Numbered from the stretch's first letter, positions 16,566 through 25,956 are shown. The stretch: 64,000 nt of DNA from Deefgea rivuli DSM 18356 (GCF_000620145.1 NZ_KK211081.1:124001-188000), one strand, 5' to 3'. A program made the numbers and translations. The notes: generated from the sequence alone by a model not told the origin.

Positions 16566-16598
16566 AATAAGAAGCCCTCAGGCAAAAGCTGAGGGCTT
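16566..16598 (-). terminator. Terminator after ptsN
   Basis: 10-bp stem AAGCCCTCAG / CTGAGGGCTT with a 7-nt loop, followed on the minus strand by TCTTATTT. It separates ptsN from hprK. Confidence 0.8.
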
Positions 16599-16606
16599 AG
16601 GGCGCA

Positions 16607-17083
16607 TTAGAAATCTGAAGCGTAGGGTTCCCACGTCGAGATTCGCTGCCAGACAGCTGGTGCATCAGGCAAAGTCAGCAATTCTTCACGCAATTGCTTA
16701 TCCGAAAACAGTTGCGCCAATTCCGATAAAATTTGCAAATGCAGGTCGGTCGCATTCGCGGGTACGAGCAATACAAAAATCAAGGATACGGGCTTGCTAT
16801 CGGGCGCATCAAATTGAATGGGTTCTTTGAGCCGAACAAAGGCGCCGACGGCTTCTTTCAGGCCTTTAATCCGACCATGCGGAATCGCCACGCCTTGGCC
16901 TAAGCCCGTCGAGCCCAATTTCTCACGCGCAAACAAGCTATCAAAAATAACGCTACGGGCAATACCGTGGCTATTTTCGAACAAAATACCAACATGTTCA
17001 AAAACGCGTTTTTTACTGCCCACGTCCAAATCAAGGAATACATTGGCGGTGGGGAGAATTTTGCTAATCAGGCTCATGTTCAA
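16607..17083 (-). CDS. ptsN: PTS IIA-like nitrogen-regulatory protein PtsN (EIIA-Ntr)
   Basis: Phospho-acceptor of the nitrogen PTS chain, which regulates potassium, nitrogen and envelope functions by protein contacts rather than sugar transport. 158 aa. The EIIA fold has the active-site histidine in GQGVAIPHGR (His69), followed by FVLLVPANATDLHLQIL. I keep TTG 17083 because AAGGA (17091-17095) is 7 nt upstream of it, whereas it is 13 nt from ATG 17077 (MSLISKILP). The latter is the main alternative. It lies downstream of hpf across a terminator and is part of the conserved rpoN neighbourhood. Confidence 0.94.
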   Translation of the reverse strand: MNMSLISKILPTANVFLDLDVGSKKRVFEHVGILFENSHGIARSVIFDSLFAREKLGSTGLGQGVAIPHGRIKGLKEAVGAFVRLKEPIQFDAPDSKPVSLIFVLLVPANATDLHLQILSELAQLFSDKQLREELLTLPDAPAVWQRISTWEPYASDF

Positions 17084-17125
17084 ACTTATGTCCTTAAAGG
17101 AGTCGCCATTGTAACCCGCGCTCCG

Positions 17126-17162
17126 ATAAACAAAAACGGGAACGACTCGCGGCGTTCCCGTT
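17126..17162 (-). terminator. Terminator after hpf
   Basis: 10-bp stem AACGGGAACG / CGTTCCCGTT with an 8-nt loop, followed by TTTGTTT on the minus strand. Confidence 0.88.
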
Positions 17163-17181
17163 GTGTTACTTGCGCAACGGA

Positions 17182-17508
17182 TTATTCTTCGATCACCGCT
17201 TGGTGCTTGATCGCTTCATTACGATGACCAGACTGCTTTTCTTTATATTTGATGATCTGGCGATCAAGTTTATCAACCAAGCTATCGATGGCGGCGTACA
17301 TATCCGCCTCAACCGACTCAACATGAAGATCTTTGCCAACGACATGAATCGTGGCTTCGGCCTTGTGTTCCAGCTTATCGACCGACAAAATCACTGCGAC
17401 ATCAATGACATTGTCAAAATGACGGGTTGTACGTTCAATTTTACTTGAAACATATTCACGAATCGCTGGGGTAACTTCGAGATGATGACCACTAATGTTG
17501 AGATTCAT
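17182..17508 (-). CDS. hpf: Ribosome hibernation-promoting factor (short HPF/YfiA type)
   Basis: Binds the 30S decoding centre in stationary phase to form inactive ribosomes. 108 aa. It has the beta-alpha-beta S30AE domain starting MNLNISGHHLEVTPAIREYV, the basic patch KIERTTRHFDN, and DLHVESVEADMYAAIDSL. It lacks the long C-terminal dimerisation domain. AAGGAG precedes the ATG. It follows rpoN as in many proteobacteria, but here a family-1 repeat separates the two genes. Confidence 0.94.
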   Translation of the reverse strand: MNLNISGHHLEVTPAIREYVSSKIERTTRHFDNVIDVAVILSVDKLEHKAEATIHVVGKDLHVESVEADMYAAIDSLVDKLDRQIIKYKEKQSGHRNEAIKHQAVIEE

Positions 17509-17552
17509 ATACTACTCCTTCGGTTCTTATGCTTTGGTATAAAGGTACTAAA

Positions 17553-17637
17553 GCAAAAATCCCCCAGCTGTGTTGCTCCACCTCGCCGTACGATTTGTAC
17601 TGTCTTCGGCGTCGCGCCTTGCTGGAAAACTTTTGTA
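17553..17637 (-). repeat. Family-1 dispersed element, copy d (CCAGC subtype)
   Basis: Read on the minus strand: ACAAAAGTTTTCCAGCAAGG ... GTACAAATCGTAC ... CAGCTGGGGGATTTTTGC. It lies between rpoN and hpf. Ends are complementary over TTTTCCAGC/GCTGG. Confidence 0.85.
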
Positions 17638-17660
17638 AATCGACTTCTGTTGCTGTGTTT

Positions 17661-19043
17661 TCATAAACACTTGCGCTGATTAACGGGAGGAATCATGAGT
17701 GCCTCCCTGTACTTAGCAACGGTGCGCCGCGCAACCACCACACCTTGCCGTGCGAGTTCTTCAGTTATAGCACTATCCGATAAAGGTTTGTGCTGATTTT
17801 CTTGCTGCACCAGTTGTTTGATCAAAGCTTTAATCGATGTTGCTGAATTTTCACCACCGCTTTCACTTTCAACATGACTACCAAAGAAGTACTTATATTC
17901 AAACACACCGCGTGGCGTCAGCATATATTTTTGTGTTGTCACGCGTGAAATCGTTGATTCATGCAGCTCTAATTCATCTGCAATATCGCGCAACACCAAA
18001 GGCCGCATCGCCACTTCGCCATACTCAAAAAATGCTTTTTGCCGCACCACAATCGCTTCAGCGACCCGCAAAATAGTACTGCCACGCTGTTCGACACTTT
18101 TAATGAGCCAGCGCGCTTCTTGTAATTTACCGCTCAGCGCAGCGCCAGAATCGCCCTGCAATAACTTCGCGTACAGCTCATTCACTCTAAGTTTAGGCTG
18201 CGCCGCAGAATTCAAGCGCACCTGCCATTGCCCACGCACTTTAGTCACAATCACATCCGGCACTACATAGCGTGTTGTTTCGGCAGACCAGTTCGCGCCA
18301 GGTCTTGGCGTCAAACCTCGTACTAAAGCTTGTGCATCTCGCAATGTGATTTCATCGCATTGCAATTGACGCTTAAGACGAGTGTAATCCCGCTGCGCCA
18401 ATAAATCGAGACCTTCATTCACTAAACGCATGGCAATATTACGCACCGGATTATCTGGTAAAACGCGTAATTGCAAACTAAGCGACTCGGCTAAATCTCG
18501 CGCTCCCACCCCTAAAGGCTCAAGCTGCTGCAAATGCTGCAAAGCAATTTGTAATTCTTCAGGCTCTAGTTCCAGCTCGGCAATTAAATCTTCCGGCAGT
18601 TGCGCATAAATTTCAGCCAAACTTTGGCTTAACAAACCATCATCATCCAAGGCATCAATCAACAATGAAATCAAGGCTCTATCGCGATCTGGCAAAGCCA
18701 ACCAACCACTTTGCTCTAACAAATAATCCCGTAAGGAGTACATCTTTGGCACGCGCAGTGCGGGATCATTTTCATCATCGGCATCAAACGATTGACCTGA
18801 TCGCACGTCATCCCAGCGCAAACTATCGCCATCTTCAACAATATCGCTGGTTTCAAGTTGAGCCGCCTCCTCACCCGCATCAATCACGCCATCTTCACGC
18901 TCAAGCATTGGATTTTCGGTAAGGAACTGTTCGATTTCTTGCTGAAAATCAAGCGTAGAAAGTTGCAACAGCTTGATCGATTGCTGAAGTTGCGGGGTCA
19001 GATTAAGCTGCTGCGACATGCGCAGCTGCAAGGTTTGCTTCAT
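17661..19043 (-). CDS. rpoN: RNA polymerase sigma-54 factor
   Basis: Alternative sigma factor recognising -24/-12 promoters and needing AAA+ activators such as NtrC. The 460-aa product has the glutamine/leucine-rich activator region at 1-50 (MKQTLQLRMSQQLNLTPQLQ) and an acidic spacer. A core-binding domain and a helix-turn-helix follow. The RpoN box ARRTVAKYRE is at 438-447 near the C-terminus. It is at the heart of the conserved lptB-rpoN-hpf-ptsN order. The gap to lptB downstream of 19043 contains a family-1 repeat copy. Confidence 0.97.
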   Translation of the reverse strand: MKQTLQLRMSQQLNLTPQLQQSIKLLQLSTLDFQQEIEQFLTENPMLEREDGVIDAGEEAAQLETSDIVEDGDSLRWDDVRSGQSFDADDENDPALRVPKMYSLRDYLLEQSGWLALPDRDRALISLLIDALDDDGLLSQSLAEIYAQLPEDLIAELELEPEELQIALQHLQQLEPLGVGARDLAESLSLQLRVLPDNPVRNIAMRLVNEGLDLLAQRDYTRLKRQLQCDEITLRDAQALVRGLTPRPGANWSAETTRYVVPDVIVTKVRGQWQVRLNSAAQPKLRVNELYAKLLQGDSGAALSGKLQEARWLIKSVEQRGSTILRVAEAIVVRQKAFFEYGEVAMRPLVLRDIADELELHESTISRVTTQKYMLTPRGVFEYKYFFGSHVESESGGENSATSIKALIKQLVQQENQHKPLSDSAITEELARQGVVVARRTVAKYREALMIPPVNQRKCL

Positions 19044-19108
19044 GAAGAAAACGGCCTGTAGCGCAGAATTAAAACGAAGACGCGGGGAAATTAATTAATA
19101 AGTACACC

Positions 19109-19193
19109 TGCAAAAATTTTATGGCAAGGCGTCGACGCCGCAGACAGTACTTTAGTACGACAAGGCGAGACAACGATGCAAGAACACTTTTGC
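19109..19193 (+). repeat. Family-1 dispersed element, copy e
   Basis: TGCAAAAATTTTATGGCAAG, then the perfect palindrome GGCGTCGACGCC, then GTAC-ttta-GTAC, ending GATGCAAGAACACTTTTGC. It occupies most of the lptB-rpoN gap. Confidence 0.88.
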
Positions 19194-19201
19194 TTTACTA
19201 C

Positions 19202-19924
19202 TTACATTTTAAAATGCTCACCCAAATACACCTGGCGAACATCTTCATTATTGACGATATCTGTTGGTTTACCAGCGGCGATCACTGCGCCTTCAGAAAT
19301 GATATAGGCGCGATCACAAATGCCTAATGTTTCACGTACATTATGATCGGTAATCAGCACACCAATGCCACGGCCTTTTAAAAAGCCGATAATCCGCTGA
19401 ATATCAATCACTGCAATCGGGTCAACGCCAGCAAATGGCTCGTCCAATAAAATAAACTGTGGATTAGAAGCCAAAGCGCGGGCAATTTCAACTCGACGCC
19501 GCTCACCACCCGAAAGGCTCATTGCGCCACTTTCACGCAAATGGGCAATATGTAAATCGTGCAGTAACTCATCCAAGCGCGCGTCAATCTCAGCTTTAGT
19601 TTTGTAATGCAGCTCAAGTACCGCTTGAATGTTTTCCGCCACCGTCATTTTGCGGAAAATTGACGCCTCTTGTGGCAAATAACCCAAGCCAAGACGCGCA
19701 CGCTTGTGAATCGGCTGCTGGCTCACATCCACACCATCGAGTTCAATCGTGCCTGAATCCATCCGCACCAAACCAACGATCATATAAAAGCTAGTGGTTT
19801 TACCCGCACCATTGGGGCCTAGCAATCCCACCACTTCACCACTCGCAACTTCAATGGAAACATCGCGTACAACCGTGCGCTTTTTATAGGCTTTTTGTAA
19901 ATGCTGAGCTTTTAAAACACTCAT
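19202..19924 (-). CDS. lptB: LPS export ABC transporter ATP-binding protein LptB
   Basis: ATPase that powers extraction of LPS from the inner membrane with LptFG. 240 aa. Walker [10 protein letters not shown] is at 36-44, the ABC signature is [16 protein letters not shown], Walker B is [13 protein letters not shown], and the H-loop is in [10 protein letters not shown]. The coupled lptA stop and lptB start overlap by 4 nt. lptF and lptG are not in the window. Confidence 0.96.
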   Translation of the reverse strand: MSVLKAQHLQKAYKKRTVVRDVSIEVASGEVVGLLGPNGAGKTTSFYMIVGLVRMDSGTIELDGVDVSQQPIHKRARLGLGYLPQEASIFRKMTVAENIQAVLELHYKTKAEIDARLDELLHDLHIAHLRESGAMSLSGGERRRVEIARALASNPQFILLDEPFAGVDPIAVIDIQRIIGFLKGRGIGVLITDHNVRETLGICDRAYIISEGAVIAAGKPTDIVNNEDVRQVYLGEHFKM

Positions 19925-20415
19925 TTGGCGGCGTCTTTCTTTTTCGGATTAATCGTAATGTTAACGCGGCTGCCAGGCTTACTTTGTGCCTGATAATACT
20001 CAGTATTCAAGTTATATGTGATGGTGTCACCCATGACGATGTCCTGGCCTTTTTTCACCCACGCTTTATCAATCAAGACCATTTCGCCTTTTGCTTCGTC
20101 ATAGTCAAAGTGTAGTGACTCAGCATCAAGCATTTCACCGCTATCGAGTTTTTGCTTAAAGCGAACTGGGCGGCCATCGCCTTTGGCAAATTGCTTGCCT
20201 TCGGCATCTTGCCGCATAACGACTTTATCGGCACGCATCACCATCGTGCCTTGAGTCACAACGACATTACCAGTACACGTTGATTGTTGAGTTTTTTGAT
20301 CGGCAACACAATTATCAGCAACGATATTCATCGGCTTTTCGCGATCCGCCGTTTCGGCGAAAGACGCGGTGTTAACGAGCAGCGCGAGCAGCGGCAGGAC
20401 GAGCAGTCGGGACAT
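19921..20415 (-). CDS. lptA: LPS transport periplasmic protein LptA
   Basis: Periplasmic bridge protein that passes LPS from LptC to LptD. 164 aa. The signal peptide ([20 protein letters not shown], cleaved before E21) is followed by an OstA/LptA beta-jellyroll beginning [15 protein letters not shown]. It ends in a lysine-rich tail. GAGGA lies 6 nt before the ATG, so the unusually long 44-nt overlap with the 3' end of lptC is real. Confidence 0.93.
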   Translation of the reverse strand: MSRLLVLPLLALLVNTASFAETADREKPMNIVADNCVADQKTQQSTCTGNVVVTQGTMVMRADKVVMRQDAEGKQFAKGDGRPVRFKQKLDSGEMLDAESLHFDYDEAKGEMVLIDKAWVKKGQDIVMGDTITYNLNTEYYQAQSKPGSRVNITINPKKKDAAK

Positions 20416-20968
20416 AAGTCATCCTCACTTTTGATTTAAGTTCTAAAGTTTCTAATTTATTATTGGCTTCAAAGCCGACCGCTTCAGCGTGGCTCAAGCC
20501 CATTTTGGCAGTCACAAACTGGCTAGATCGGGCGATTTCGGCATTGCCATCAACCCAGATATCACGACCATCAATAATTAATTCTGGATTACCAGCGTAC
20601 GGCGCACGGCGCAATTGCGTGGCGTCATAAAACCAAGTTTCTGAGGCTTTATGCACCGAGCGAGCGCGTGTGCCAAGCACCACGATAGTCGGCCTGCCGA
20701 TTTGAGTTTGCGTCAAAACAGGCACTTCAAACAACATCGTATCTTGCGCTGGTACGTGCGTCACTTGGCTAGCCACCATCCTTGAACGTTTTAAGCCTGC
20801 TTCATCAAAACGAACTAACACCGCCTCATGCGCAATTAAATCGGGGGCGTTCAGGTCAATCCGATTCGGAGCTACCAAATTAGTCGCAACGCGGCTGAGC
20901 ACCCAAATCAAACTTCCCACCATCAACAGAAGCAGCAAGGGCAAAACCCAAGTGGTTAAACTTCGCAA
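20372..20968 (-). CDS. lptC: LPS export ABC transporter periplasmic protein LptC
   Basis: Bitopic protein that links the LptBFG complex to LptA. 198 aa. An N-terminal membrane anchor (about 6-26: TWVLPLLLLLMVGSLIWVLS) is followed by a periplasmic jellyroll (IDLNAPDLIAHEAVLVRFDE onward). The C-terminus is alanine-rich (RPAAARAAR). It lies 9 bp after kdsC and overlaps lptA by 44 nt. Confidence 0.92.
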   Translation of the reverse strand: MRSLTTWVLPLLLLLMVGSLIWVLSRVATNLVAPNRIDLNAPDLIAHEAVLVRFDEAGLKRSRMVASQVTHVPAQDTMLFEVPVLTQTQIGRPTIVVLGTRARSVHKASETWFYDATQLRRAPYAGNPELIIDGRDIWVDGNAEIARSSQFVTAKMGLSHAEAVGFEANNKLETLELKSKVRMTYVPTARPAAARAAR

Positions 20969-20977
20969 ACCTATCCC

Positions 20978-21493
20978 CTAGCGCAAGTAAGGCGCTAAAG
21001 CGGCATCAAGCGTATTTTGCGATTGCATAATCAGCTCACACACTTCGCGCACCGCGCCCGCGCCGCCTTGGCTACCGCTAACATAATGCGCATATTGCCG
21101 CACCAGCGCCGGCGAATCAGGCACCGCAGCCGCAAACGCCACACGGCGCATCACAGGTAAATCGATCACATCGTCGCCCATATAACCACAATCATCGGCG
21201 GTTACGCCCACTTCACGCAGCAGCTCTTCAAACGATGCCAACTTATCGTGCGCACCTTGATAAACGTATTCAATGCCCAAGTTTTTGGCACGATGCAGCA
21301 CCAAGTTCGAGCTGCGGCCGGTAATAATTGCTAATTTTACGCCGCTTTGTTGCAGCATTTTTAAGCCATGGCCGTCCAAAGAATTAAACGCTTTTAACTC
21401 TTCGCCGGCATCATTAAAGTACAAACGGCCATCAGTCATGACGCCGTCAACATCAAAAATCATCAAACGAACTTTCTTTGCTTGCTCAAGCAT
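20978..21493 (-). CDS. kdsC: 3-deoxy-D-manno-octulosonate 8-phosphate phosphatase
   Basis: HAD-family phosphatase that converts Kdo-8-phosphate to Kdo for the LPS inner core. 171 aa, the expected size. HAD motif I is MIFDVDGVMTDG (nucleophile Asp14, acid Asp16), motif II IITGRSS, motif IV GYMGDDVIDLPVM. No cap domain, as in the tetrameric C0 family. Between kdsD and lptC in the Kdo/LPS export run; separated from kdsD by a family-2 palindrome. Confidence 0.95.
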   Translation of the reverse strand: MLEQAKKVRLMIFDVDGVMTDGRLYFNDAGEELKAFNSLDGHGLKMLQQSGVKLAIITGRSSNLVLHRAKNLGIEYVYQGAHDKLASFEELLREVGVTADDCGYMGDDVIDLPVMRRVAFAAAVPDSPALVRQYAHYVSGSQGGAGAVREVCELIMQSQNTLDAALAPYLR

Positions 21494-21521
21494 TGAGCTT
21501 CCTTGTTTTGTACAATATGTA

Positions 21522-21569
21522 GGTATATTAATACAGGCTATATTTATTAATGAATAGCGAGCAATACCC
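21522..21569. repeat. Family-2 palindromic element, copy c
   Basis: GGTATATTAATACAGGCTAT ... GAATAGCGAGCAATACCC between kdsD and kdsC. Confidence 0.6.
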
Positions 21570-21571
21570 CG

Positions 21572-22564
21572 TCAAACCACTCTAGCCCGTAATAGATCGT
21601 GCATATTCAAAGCGCCAACCAATCGACCTTGATCTTGCACCAGCAAACCATTAATTCGGCGCGACTCCATCACCTGAACGGCTTCGGCGGCGAGGCGCGA
21701 GGCCTCAATAGTAGCAGGATTTGGCGTCATCACGGCACTCACCAAGGTCGTGCGCAGATCAAGATCCCGATCCAAAGTGCGTCGCAAGTCGCCATCGGTA
21801 TAGACACCGACCAAATCCCCCGCCGCATTCACCACTGCGGTCATTCCTAAGCCCTTGCGGCTAATCTCTAATAAAGCATCACGCAGCGGCACGTCTTCTA
21901 GCACCACGGGCAAGCGTTCGCCCTGATGCATCAAATCACGCACATGCACCAACAAGCGCCGTCCCAAAGTGCCACCGGGATGCGAAAGCGCAAAATCTTC
22001 CGCCTGAAAACCACGTGCTTCTAGCAAAGCCACCGCCAACGCATCCCCCAGCGCCAAAGCCACCGTAGTGCTGGCTGTCGGCGCTAAATTCAAAGGACAG
22101 GCTTCTTCTGCGACGGCTACATCCAAATGCACGCTGGATTCTTGCCCCAACGTCGATTTGGCATTGCCAGTCATTGCAACAATTGGCACACCTAAACGCT
22201 TCAAACTCGGCAACAAGGCAACGATTTCATCGCTTTCACCGGAATTAGACAGCGCTAACACCAGATCAGCCGACGTAATCATCCCCAAATCGCCATGCGC
22301 TGCTTCGCCTGGATGCACGAAAAAAGCAGGTGTTCCGGTGCTGGCCATGGTCGCGGCAATTTTACGCGCCACATGCCCAGACTTGCCCATGCCCATAATC
22401 ACGACGCGACCACGACACGCCAATATCAACTGGCAAGCATGACCAAACTGCGCGTCCAAACGCTGCGATACCGCCAAAATCGCGGCGGCCTCAATGTCCA
22501 GCACTCGGCGTGCCACATCGCTCGCCGACCATTCCGATTTAATTACCGCTTCAATCGCTTTCAT
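21572..22564 (-). CDS. kdsD: Arabinose-5-phosphate isomerase KdsD (KpsF/GutQ family)
   Basis: Interconverts ribulose-5-phosphate and arabinose-5-phosphate, the first step to Kdo. 330 aa from ATG 22564 (MKAIEAVIKSEW). An upstream TTG would add residues not seen in the family. The SIS domain has VVIMGMGKSGHVARKIAAT and LALSNSGESDEIV. Two CBS domains follow in the C-terminal third (from VRDLMHQGERLPVV and SAVMTPNPATIEASRL). Divergent from the antiporter gene. Confidence 0.95.
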   Translation of the reverse strand: MKAIEAVIKSEWSASDVARRVLDIEAAAILAVSQRLDAQFGHACQLILACRGRVVIMGMGKSGHVARKIAATMASTGTPAFFVHPGEAAHGDLGMITSADLVLALSNSGESDEIVALLPSLKRLGVPIVAMTGNAKSTLGQESSVHLDVAVAEEACPLNLAPTASTTVALALGDALAVALLEARGFQAEDFALSHPGGTLGRRLLVHVRDLMHQGERLPVVLEDVPLRDALLEISRKGLGMTAVVNAAGDLVGVYTDGDLRRTLDRDLDLRTTLVSAVMTPNPATIEASRLAAEAVQVMESRRINGLLVQDQGRLVGALNMHDLLRARVV

Positions 22565-22670
22565 AAGGGCATTGTTCCCGCGCAAAAACAAACCCGAGTA
22601 TAAAAGACCTTGCGAGTAGATGACAGCGCTGCGTGCATCATCAAGATGTCAGCCTTTGCGCTGGCTCAGC

Positions 22671-22676
22671 TATAAT
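22671..22676 (+). promoter_or_regulatory. Candidate -10 box for the antiporter gene
   Basis: Perfect TATAAT 28 bp before ATG 22704. No convincing -35. If used, transcription begins after ATG 22680, which favours 22704 as the start. Confidence 0.35.
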
Positions 22677-22703
22677 CAAATGACACGAACCCTATTGCAC
22701 ACC

Positions 22704-24710
22704 ATGCCGATTAATTTACATTCCTTTGTCATTCTCCTCGCGGCTGCCGTTATCACGGTGGTGCTATGCCGAAAGCTGAAATTGCCCGCGATGCTCGGCT
22801 ATTTATTAGTCGGCATGTTGATTGGCCCCTACGCCTTAGGATTTATTCAATCGAGCGACGAAGCCAGCCATCTAGCCGAATACGGCATTGTGTTTTTGAT
22901 GTTTACACTGGGGCTGGAATTTAATCTCGCCAAACTCAATGCGATGAAGCGCATTGTATTTGGCCTAGGTGCGGCACAAGTCGGCGCAGTCCTGGTGTTT
23001 ATTGGCGTGGCAGTGATGTTTGCAGGGCTAGATTGGAAAGCAGGCTTGGTGCTCGGTGGCGCGGCAGCGATGTCGTCCACCGCAATGGTGTCCAAATTGC
23101 TATCCGATCGCGGCGAACTGAATGCACCGCATGGGCAAAACGCGATTGGGATTTTGCTGTTCCAAGATTTAGCCGTGGTGCCCTTCCTCATTATTATCCC
23201 TGCGCTGAGTTTGCCTGATGGCAGCGTGACGATTCCGTGGATTAATTTACAAGTCGATCAACTGCTATTTTCTCTATTTTTAGCCGCAGTCAAAATTGTA
23301 TTTGTACTTGCCGTGCTGCTTTCATTCGGGCAAAAAATCATGCGGCCTTGGTTTAATTTGGTCGCCAAACAGCACGCCAGCGAGCTGTTTATGATTAATA
23401 TTTTATTAGTCACACTCGGCACCGCATGGCTGACTGAGCAAGCCGGTTTATCAATGGCCTTGGGCGCTTTTTTAGCAGGGATGTTGATTGCAGAAACCGA
23501 ATATCGCTACCAAGTTGAAGACGATATCCGCCCCTTTCGCGATTTGCTACTAGGACTGTTTTTTGTCACTGTTGGGATGAATTTAAACTTCAGTATTTTG
23601 GTTTCTCAATGGGGTATTGTGCTGGCGAGTTTAATCCTATTGGGGCCGCTTAAAATTGCCATTATTGCAGGGCTTGCAAAGTTATTTGGCAGCACGCCAG
23701 GCACATCTTTACGCACCGGTTTTGCGCTCGGCCAGGGCGGTGAATTTGCCTTTGTTTTACTGGCCTTAATTGCGCAAGGCGGCCTAGTTCCCAGCCATAT
23801 TCTGCAAGCAACGACGGCGGGTGTGATTTTATCGATGCTGATTACGCCATTTTTAATCCAGCACTCCGACAAATTAGTACTGCGTTTAGCCAGCTCAGAA
23901 TGGATGAGCTTGGCTGCTAATTTGCACCATATTGCCGTACGCAGCATGGCCGCCAATGGCCATGTGATTTTGTGCGGTTTTGGTCGCAGCGGACAATCTT
24001 TGGCGCGGATTTTAAACCAAGAAGATATACACTTTTTTGCGCTCGATCTGGATCCAGAAAAAGTCCGCGAGGCCGCCAGCGCCGGTGAATCAGTCGTGTT
24101 TGGCGATGCAGCGAAACGCGAAGTTTTAATTGCCGCTGGCTTAATGCGCGCGCGCGCCATTATTGTGACCTACGCCGACACGCATTCTGCGATGAAAATC
24201 TTGGAAATGGCGCATCAAATTCGCCCAGAAATTCCTGTGATTATCCGCACCTACGATGAAAGCGATATTGATTTACTGAAAAACGCGGGTGCCGCCGAAG
24301 TCGTTGCTGAAATTATGGAAGGCAGTTTGATGCTAGCCTCACACACGATGATGCTGCTCGGAGTGCCGCTCAATAAAGTGATCCGCCGGATTCGTGAAGT
24401 CCGCGAGGCGCGCTATCAATTGATTCGCGGATTTTATCGCGGCCTCAATGAAGACCCCGATGATAATGATCGCCCACATCCACGCCTGCACACACTACAG
24501 TTGACGCAAAACGCCCATGCGATTGGCTACACGATAGGCGAGCTTCATTTAGACAAACTACAAGTTGAGATTCGCAGCATCCGCCGCCGCAATATGCCAC
24601 CACAACAACCCGGCGCTGATTTCCAGCTCGCGGTTGGCGATGTGCTGGTTTTGCTGGGTGAGCAAGAAAATCTGGCCGCGGCCGAGATTTCAATCCTCCA
24701 AGGAAAATAG
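22704..24710 (+). CDS. Monovalent cation:proton antiporter-2 (KefB/YbaL-like)
   Basis: Inner-membrane K+/H+ or Na+/H+ exchanger with cytoplasmic nucleotide-sensing domains. 668 aa from ATG 22704. An upstream ATG at 22620 would reach 696 aa but translates the promoter-like region. An Na_H_Exchanger domain of about 12 helices (5-390) is followed by a TrkA-N/RCK domain beginning HVILCGFGRSGQSLAR at residue 420. A TrkA-C domain ends the protein. No glutathione-binding ancillary gene (kefF/kefG type) is adjacent, so regulation may differ from KefB. Divergent from kdsD, as cation antiporters often are near Kdo genes. Confidence 0.92.
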   Translation: MPINLHSFVILLAAAVITVVLCRKLKLPAMLGYLLVGMLIGPYALGFIQSSDEASHLAEYGIVFLMFTLGLEFNLAKLNAMKRIVFGLGAAQVGAVLVFIGVAVMFAGLDWKAGLVLGGAAAMSSTAMVSKLLSDRGELNAPHGQNAIGILLFQDLAVVPFLIIIPALSLPDGSVTIPWINLQVDQLLFSLFLAAVKIVFVLAVLLSFGQKIMRPWFNLVAKQHASELFMINILLVTLGTAWLTEQAGLSMALGAFLAGMLIAETEYRYQVEDDIRPFRDLLLGLFFVTVGMNLNFSILVSQWGIVLASLILLGPLKIAIIAGLAKLFGSTPGTSLRTGFALGQGGEFAFVLLALIAQGGLVPSHILQATTAGVILSMLITPFLIQHSDKLVLRLASSEWMSLAANLHHIAVRSMAANGHVILCGFGRSGQSLARILNQEDIHFFALDLDPEKVREAASAGESVVFGDAAKREVLIAAGLMRARAIIVTYADTHSAMKILEMAHQIRPEIPVIIRTYDESDIDLLKNAGAAEVVAEIMEGSLMLASHTMMLLGVPLNKVIRRIREVREARYQLIRGFYRGLNEDPDDNDRPHPRLHTLQLTQNAHAIGYTIGELHLDKLQVEIRSIRRRNMPPQQPGADFQLAVGDVLVLLGEQENLAAAEISILQGK

Positions 24711-24711
24711 A

Positions 24712-24759
24712 GGGTATTACCATGTAGCCATTAATAATAAATGCCTGCGTAGCAATACC
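24712..24759. repeat. Family-2 palindromic element, copy d
   Basis: GGGTATTACCATGTAGCC ... GCGTAGCAATACC right after the antiporter stop. Confidence 0.6.
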
Positions 24760-24762
24760 AAT

Positions 24763-24790
24763 AAAAAAAGGAGCCGAAGCTCCTTTTTTT
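24763..24790. terminator. Bidirectional terminator
   Basis: A7 then GGAGC-CGAA-GCTCC then T7, between the convergent antiporter and protease genes. Confidence 0.92.
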
Positions 24791-25943
24791 ATCGCCTTTC
24801 AAACTTCGGTCGCTTCCCAACCATGGCTTCAATTTGTACTACCTCTCCCTGCCTCATCACCATCATTGCAGCAGCGCGCTCAGGAGGCAAAGCGGCGATC
24901 AAATCCAGCATGTGCGCTGAATCGGTCACTTCTTTGCCATCAATCTGCAATAAAATATCACCAGGTCGGATGCCTGCTTTAGCCGCTGGGCCATTACGTA
25001 CCACACCGGCAATCAAAGCACCTTTAGTCGATGCCAAGCGATAAGACGCAGCCAGATCAGGCGTGATGTCCTGCACTTCAATGCCCAGCCAGCCCCGTGT
25101 GACGCCACCATCTTTAATAATGGCTTCCATCACTTGCTTCACCGTCGTCGCTGGAATCGCAAAACCAATCCCCAAGGAACCACCGGTTTTCGAGTAAATG
25201 GCGGTATTAATTCCCAGTAGATTTCCTCGCGCGTCGACCAAAGCGCCACCCGAGTTACCCGGATTAATTGCAGCATCCGTCTGAATAAAGTTTTCAAACG
25301 TATTGATACCCAATTCGCTACGACCTAAAGCGGAAATAATCCCCATTGTCACCGTTTGACCCACGCCAAAAGGATTGCCAATCGCCAAGACCACATCACC
25401 AATCGCAATTTTTTCTAAATCAGCAAATTGAATCGCAGGTAAATTCTCCAATTCAATTTTAATAACGGCCAAATCAGTTTCTGGATCACTGCCCACTAAG
25501 CGTGCCATTGCACGACGACCATCGGCCAGTGCAACTTGAATTTCATCTGCCGATTCAACGACATGATTATTAGTGATGATGTAGCCTTCGGCTGAAATCA
25601 AAACACCAGAGCCCAAACTAGAGGTTTTGGCTGCGCCTTCCATGTCGCCACCACGATCACCAAAAAACCGCCGAAATTGTGGGTCATTCAAAGGCATCGG
25701 CCGGTTTTGCTTAACGACCTGTGAGGTAAAAATATTCACCACTGCGGGTTTGGCACGCTTTGCAGCATCACGGTAAGAAGATTCCGCGCTAACTGCTGAT
25801 GCGACAGGCACTTCTTTTGCGACCGTTACCACGGTGGGTGGCGCAGTAGGACGCCATTCCGGTTTCAATACCGTCACTAAAAACCAGATGGCTAAACCGA
25901 TCGTGGCAGTTTGTGCGAAAATCAGCCAAAGTTTTTTCATCAT
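24789..25943 (-). CDS. Periplasmic S1C serine protease, DegS/AlgW-like with one PDZ
   Basis: Envelope quality-control or stress-sensing protease. 384 aa. An N-terminal signal-anchor (about 5-26) is followed by a linker and a trypsin-like domain. The catalytic triad is His127 (ITNNHVVE), Asp157 (ETDLAVIK) and Ser231 (INPGNSGGALV). A single PDZ domain follows (about 290-375, GWLGIEVQDITPDLA and GIRPGDILLQIDGK). One PDZ plus a retained anchor is the DegS/AlgW arrangement that cleaves anti-sigma factors; DegP/DegQ have two PDZs. No rseA-like gene is present here. The ATG is only 13 bp from the divergent NIF3 start. Confidence 0.93.
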   Translation of the reverse strand: MMKKLWLIFAQTATIGLAIWFLVTVLKPEWRPTAPPTVVTVAKEVPVASAVSAESSYRDAAKRAKPAVVNIFTSQVVKQNRPMPLNDPQFRRFFGDRGGDMEGAAKTSSLGSGVLISAEGYIITNNHVVESADEIQVALADGRRAMARLVGSDPETDLAVIKIELENLPAIQFADLEKIAIGDVVLAIGNPFGVGQTVTMGIISALGRSELGINTFENFIQTDAAINPGNSGGALVDARGNLLGINTAIYSKTGGSLGIGFAIPATTVKQVMEAIIKDGGVTRGWLGIEVQDITPDLAASYRLASTKGALIAGVVRNGPAAKAGIRPGDILLQIDGKEVTDSAHMLDLIAALPPERAAAMMVMRQGEVVQIEAMVGKRPKFERR

Positions 25944-25956
25944 TTGCAGATCTCTT

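Noticed and set aside
22620-22703. 28-residue extension of the antiporter
   Set aside because: Contains the TATAAT box and lacks family similarity.
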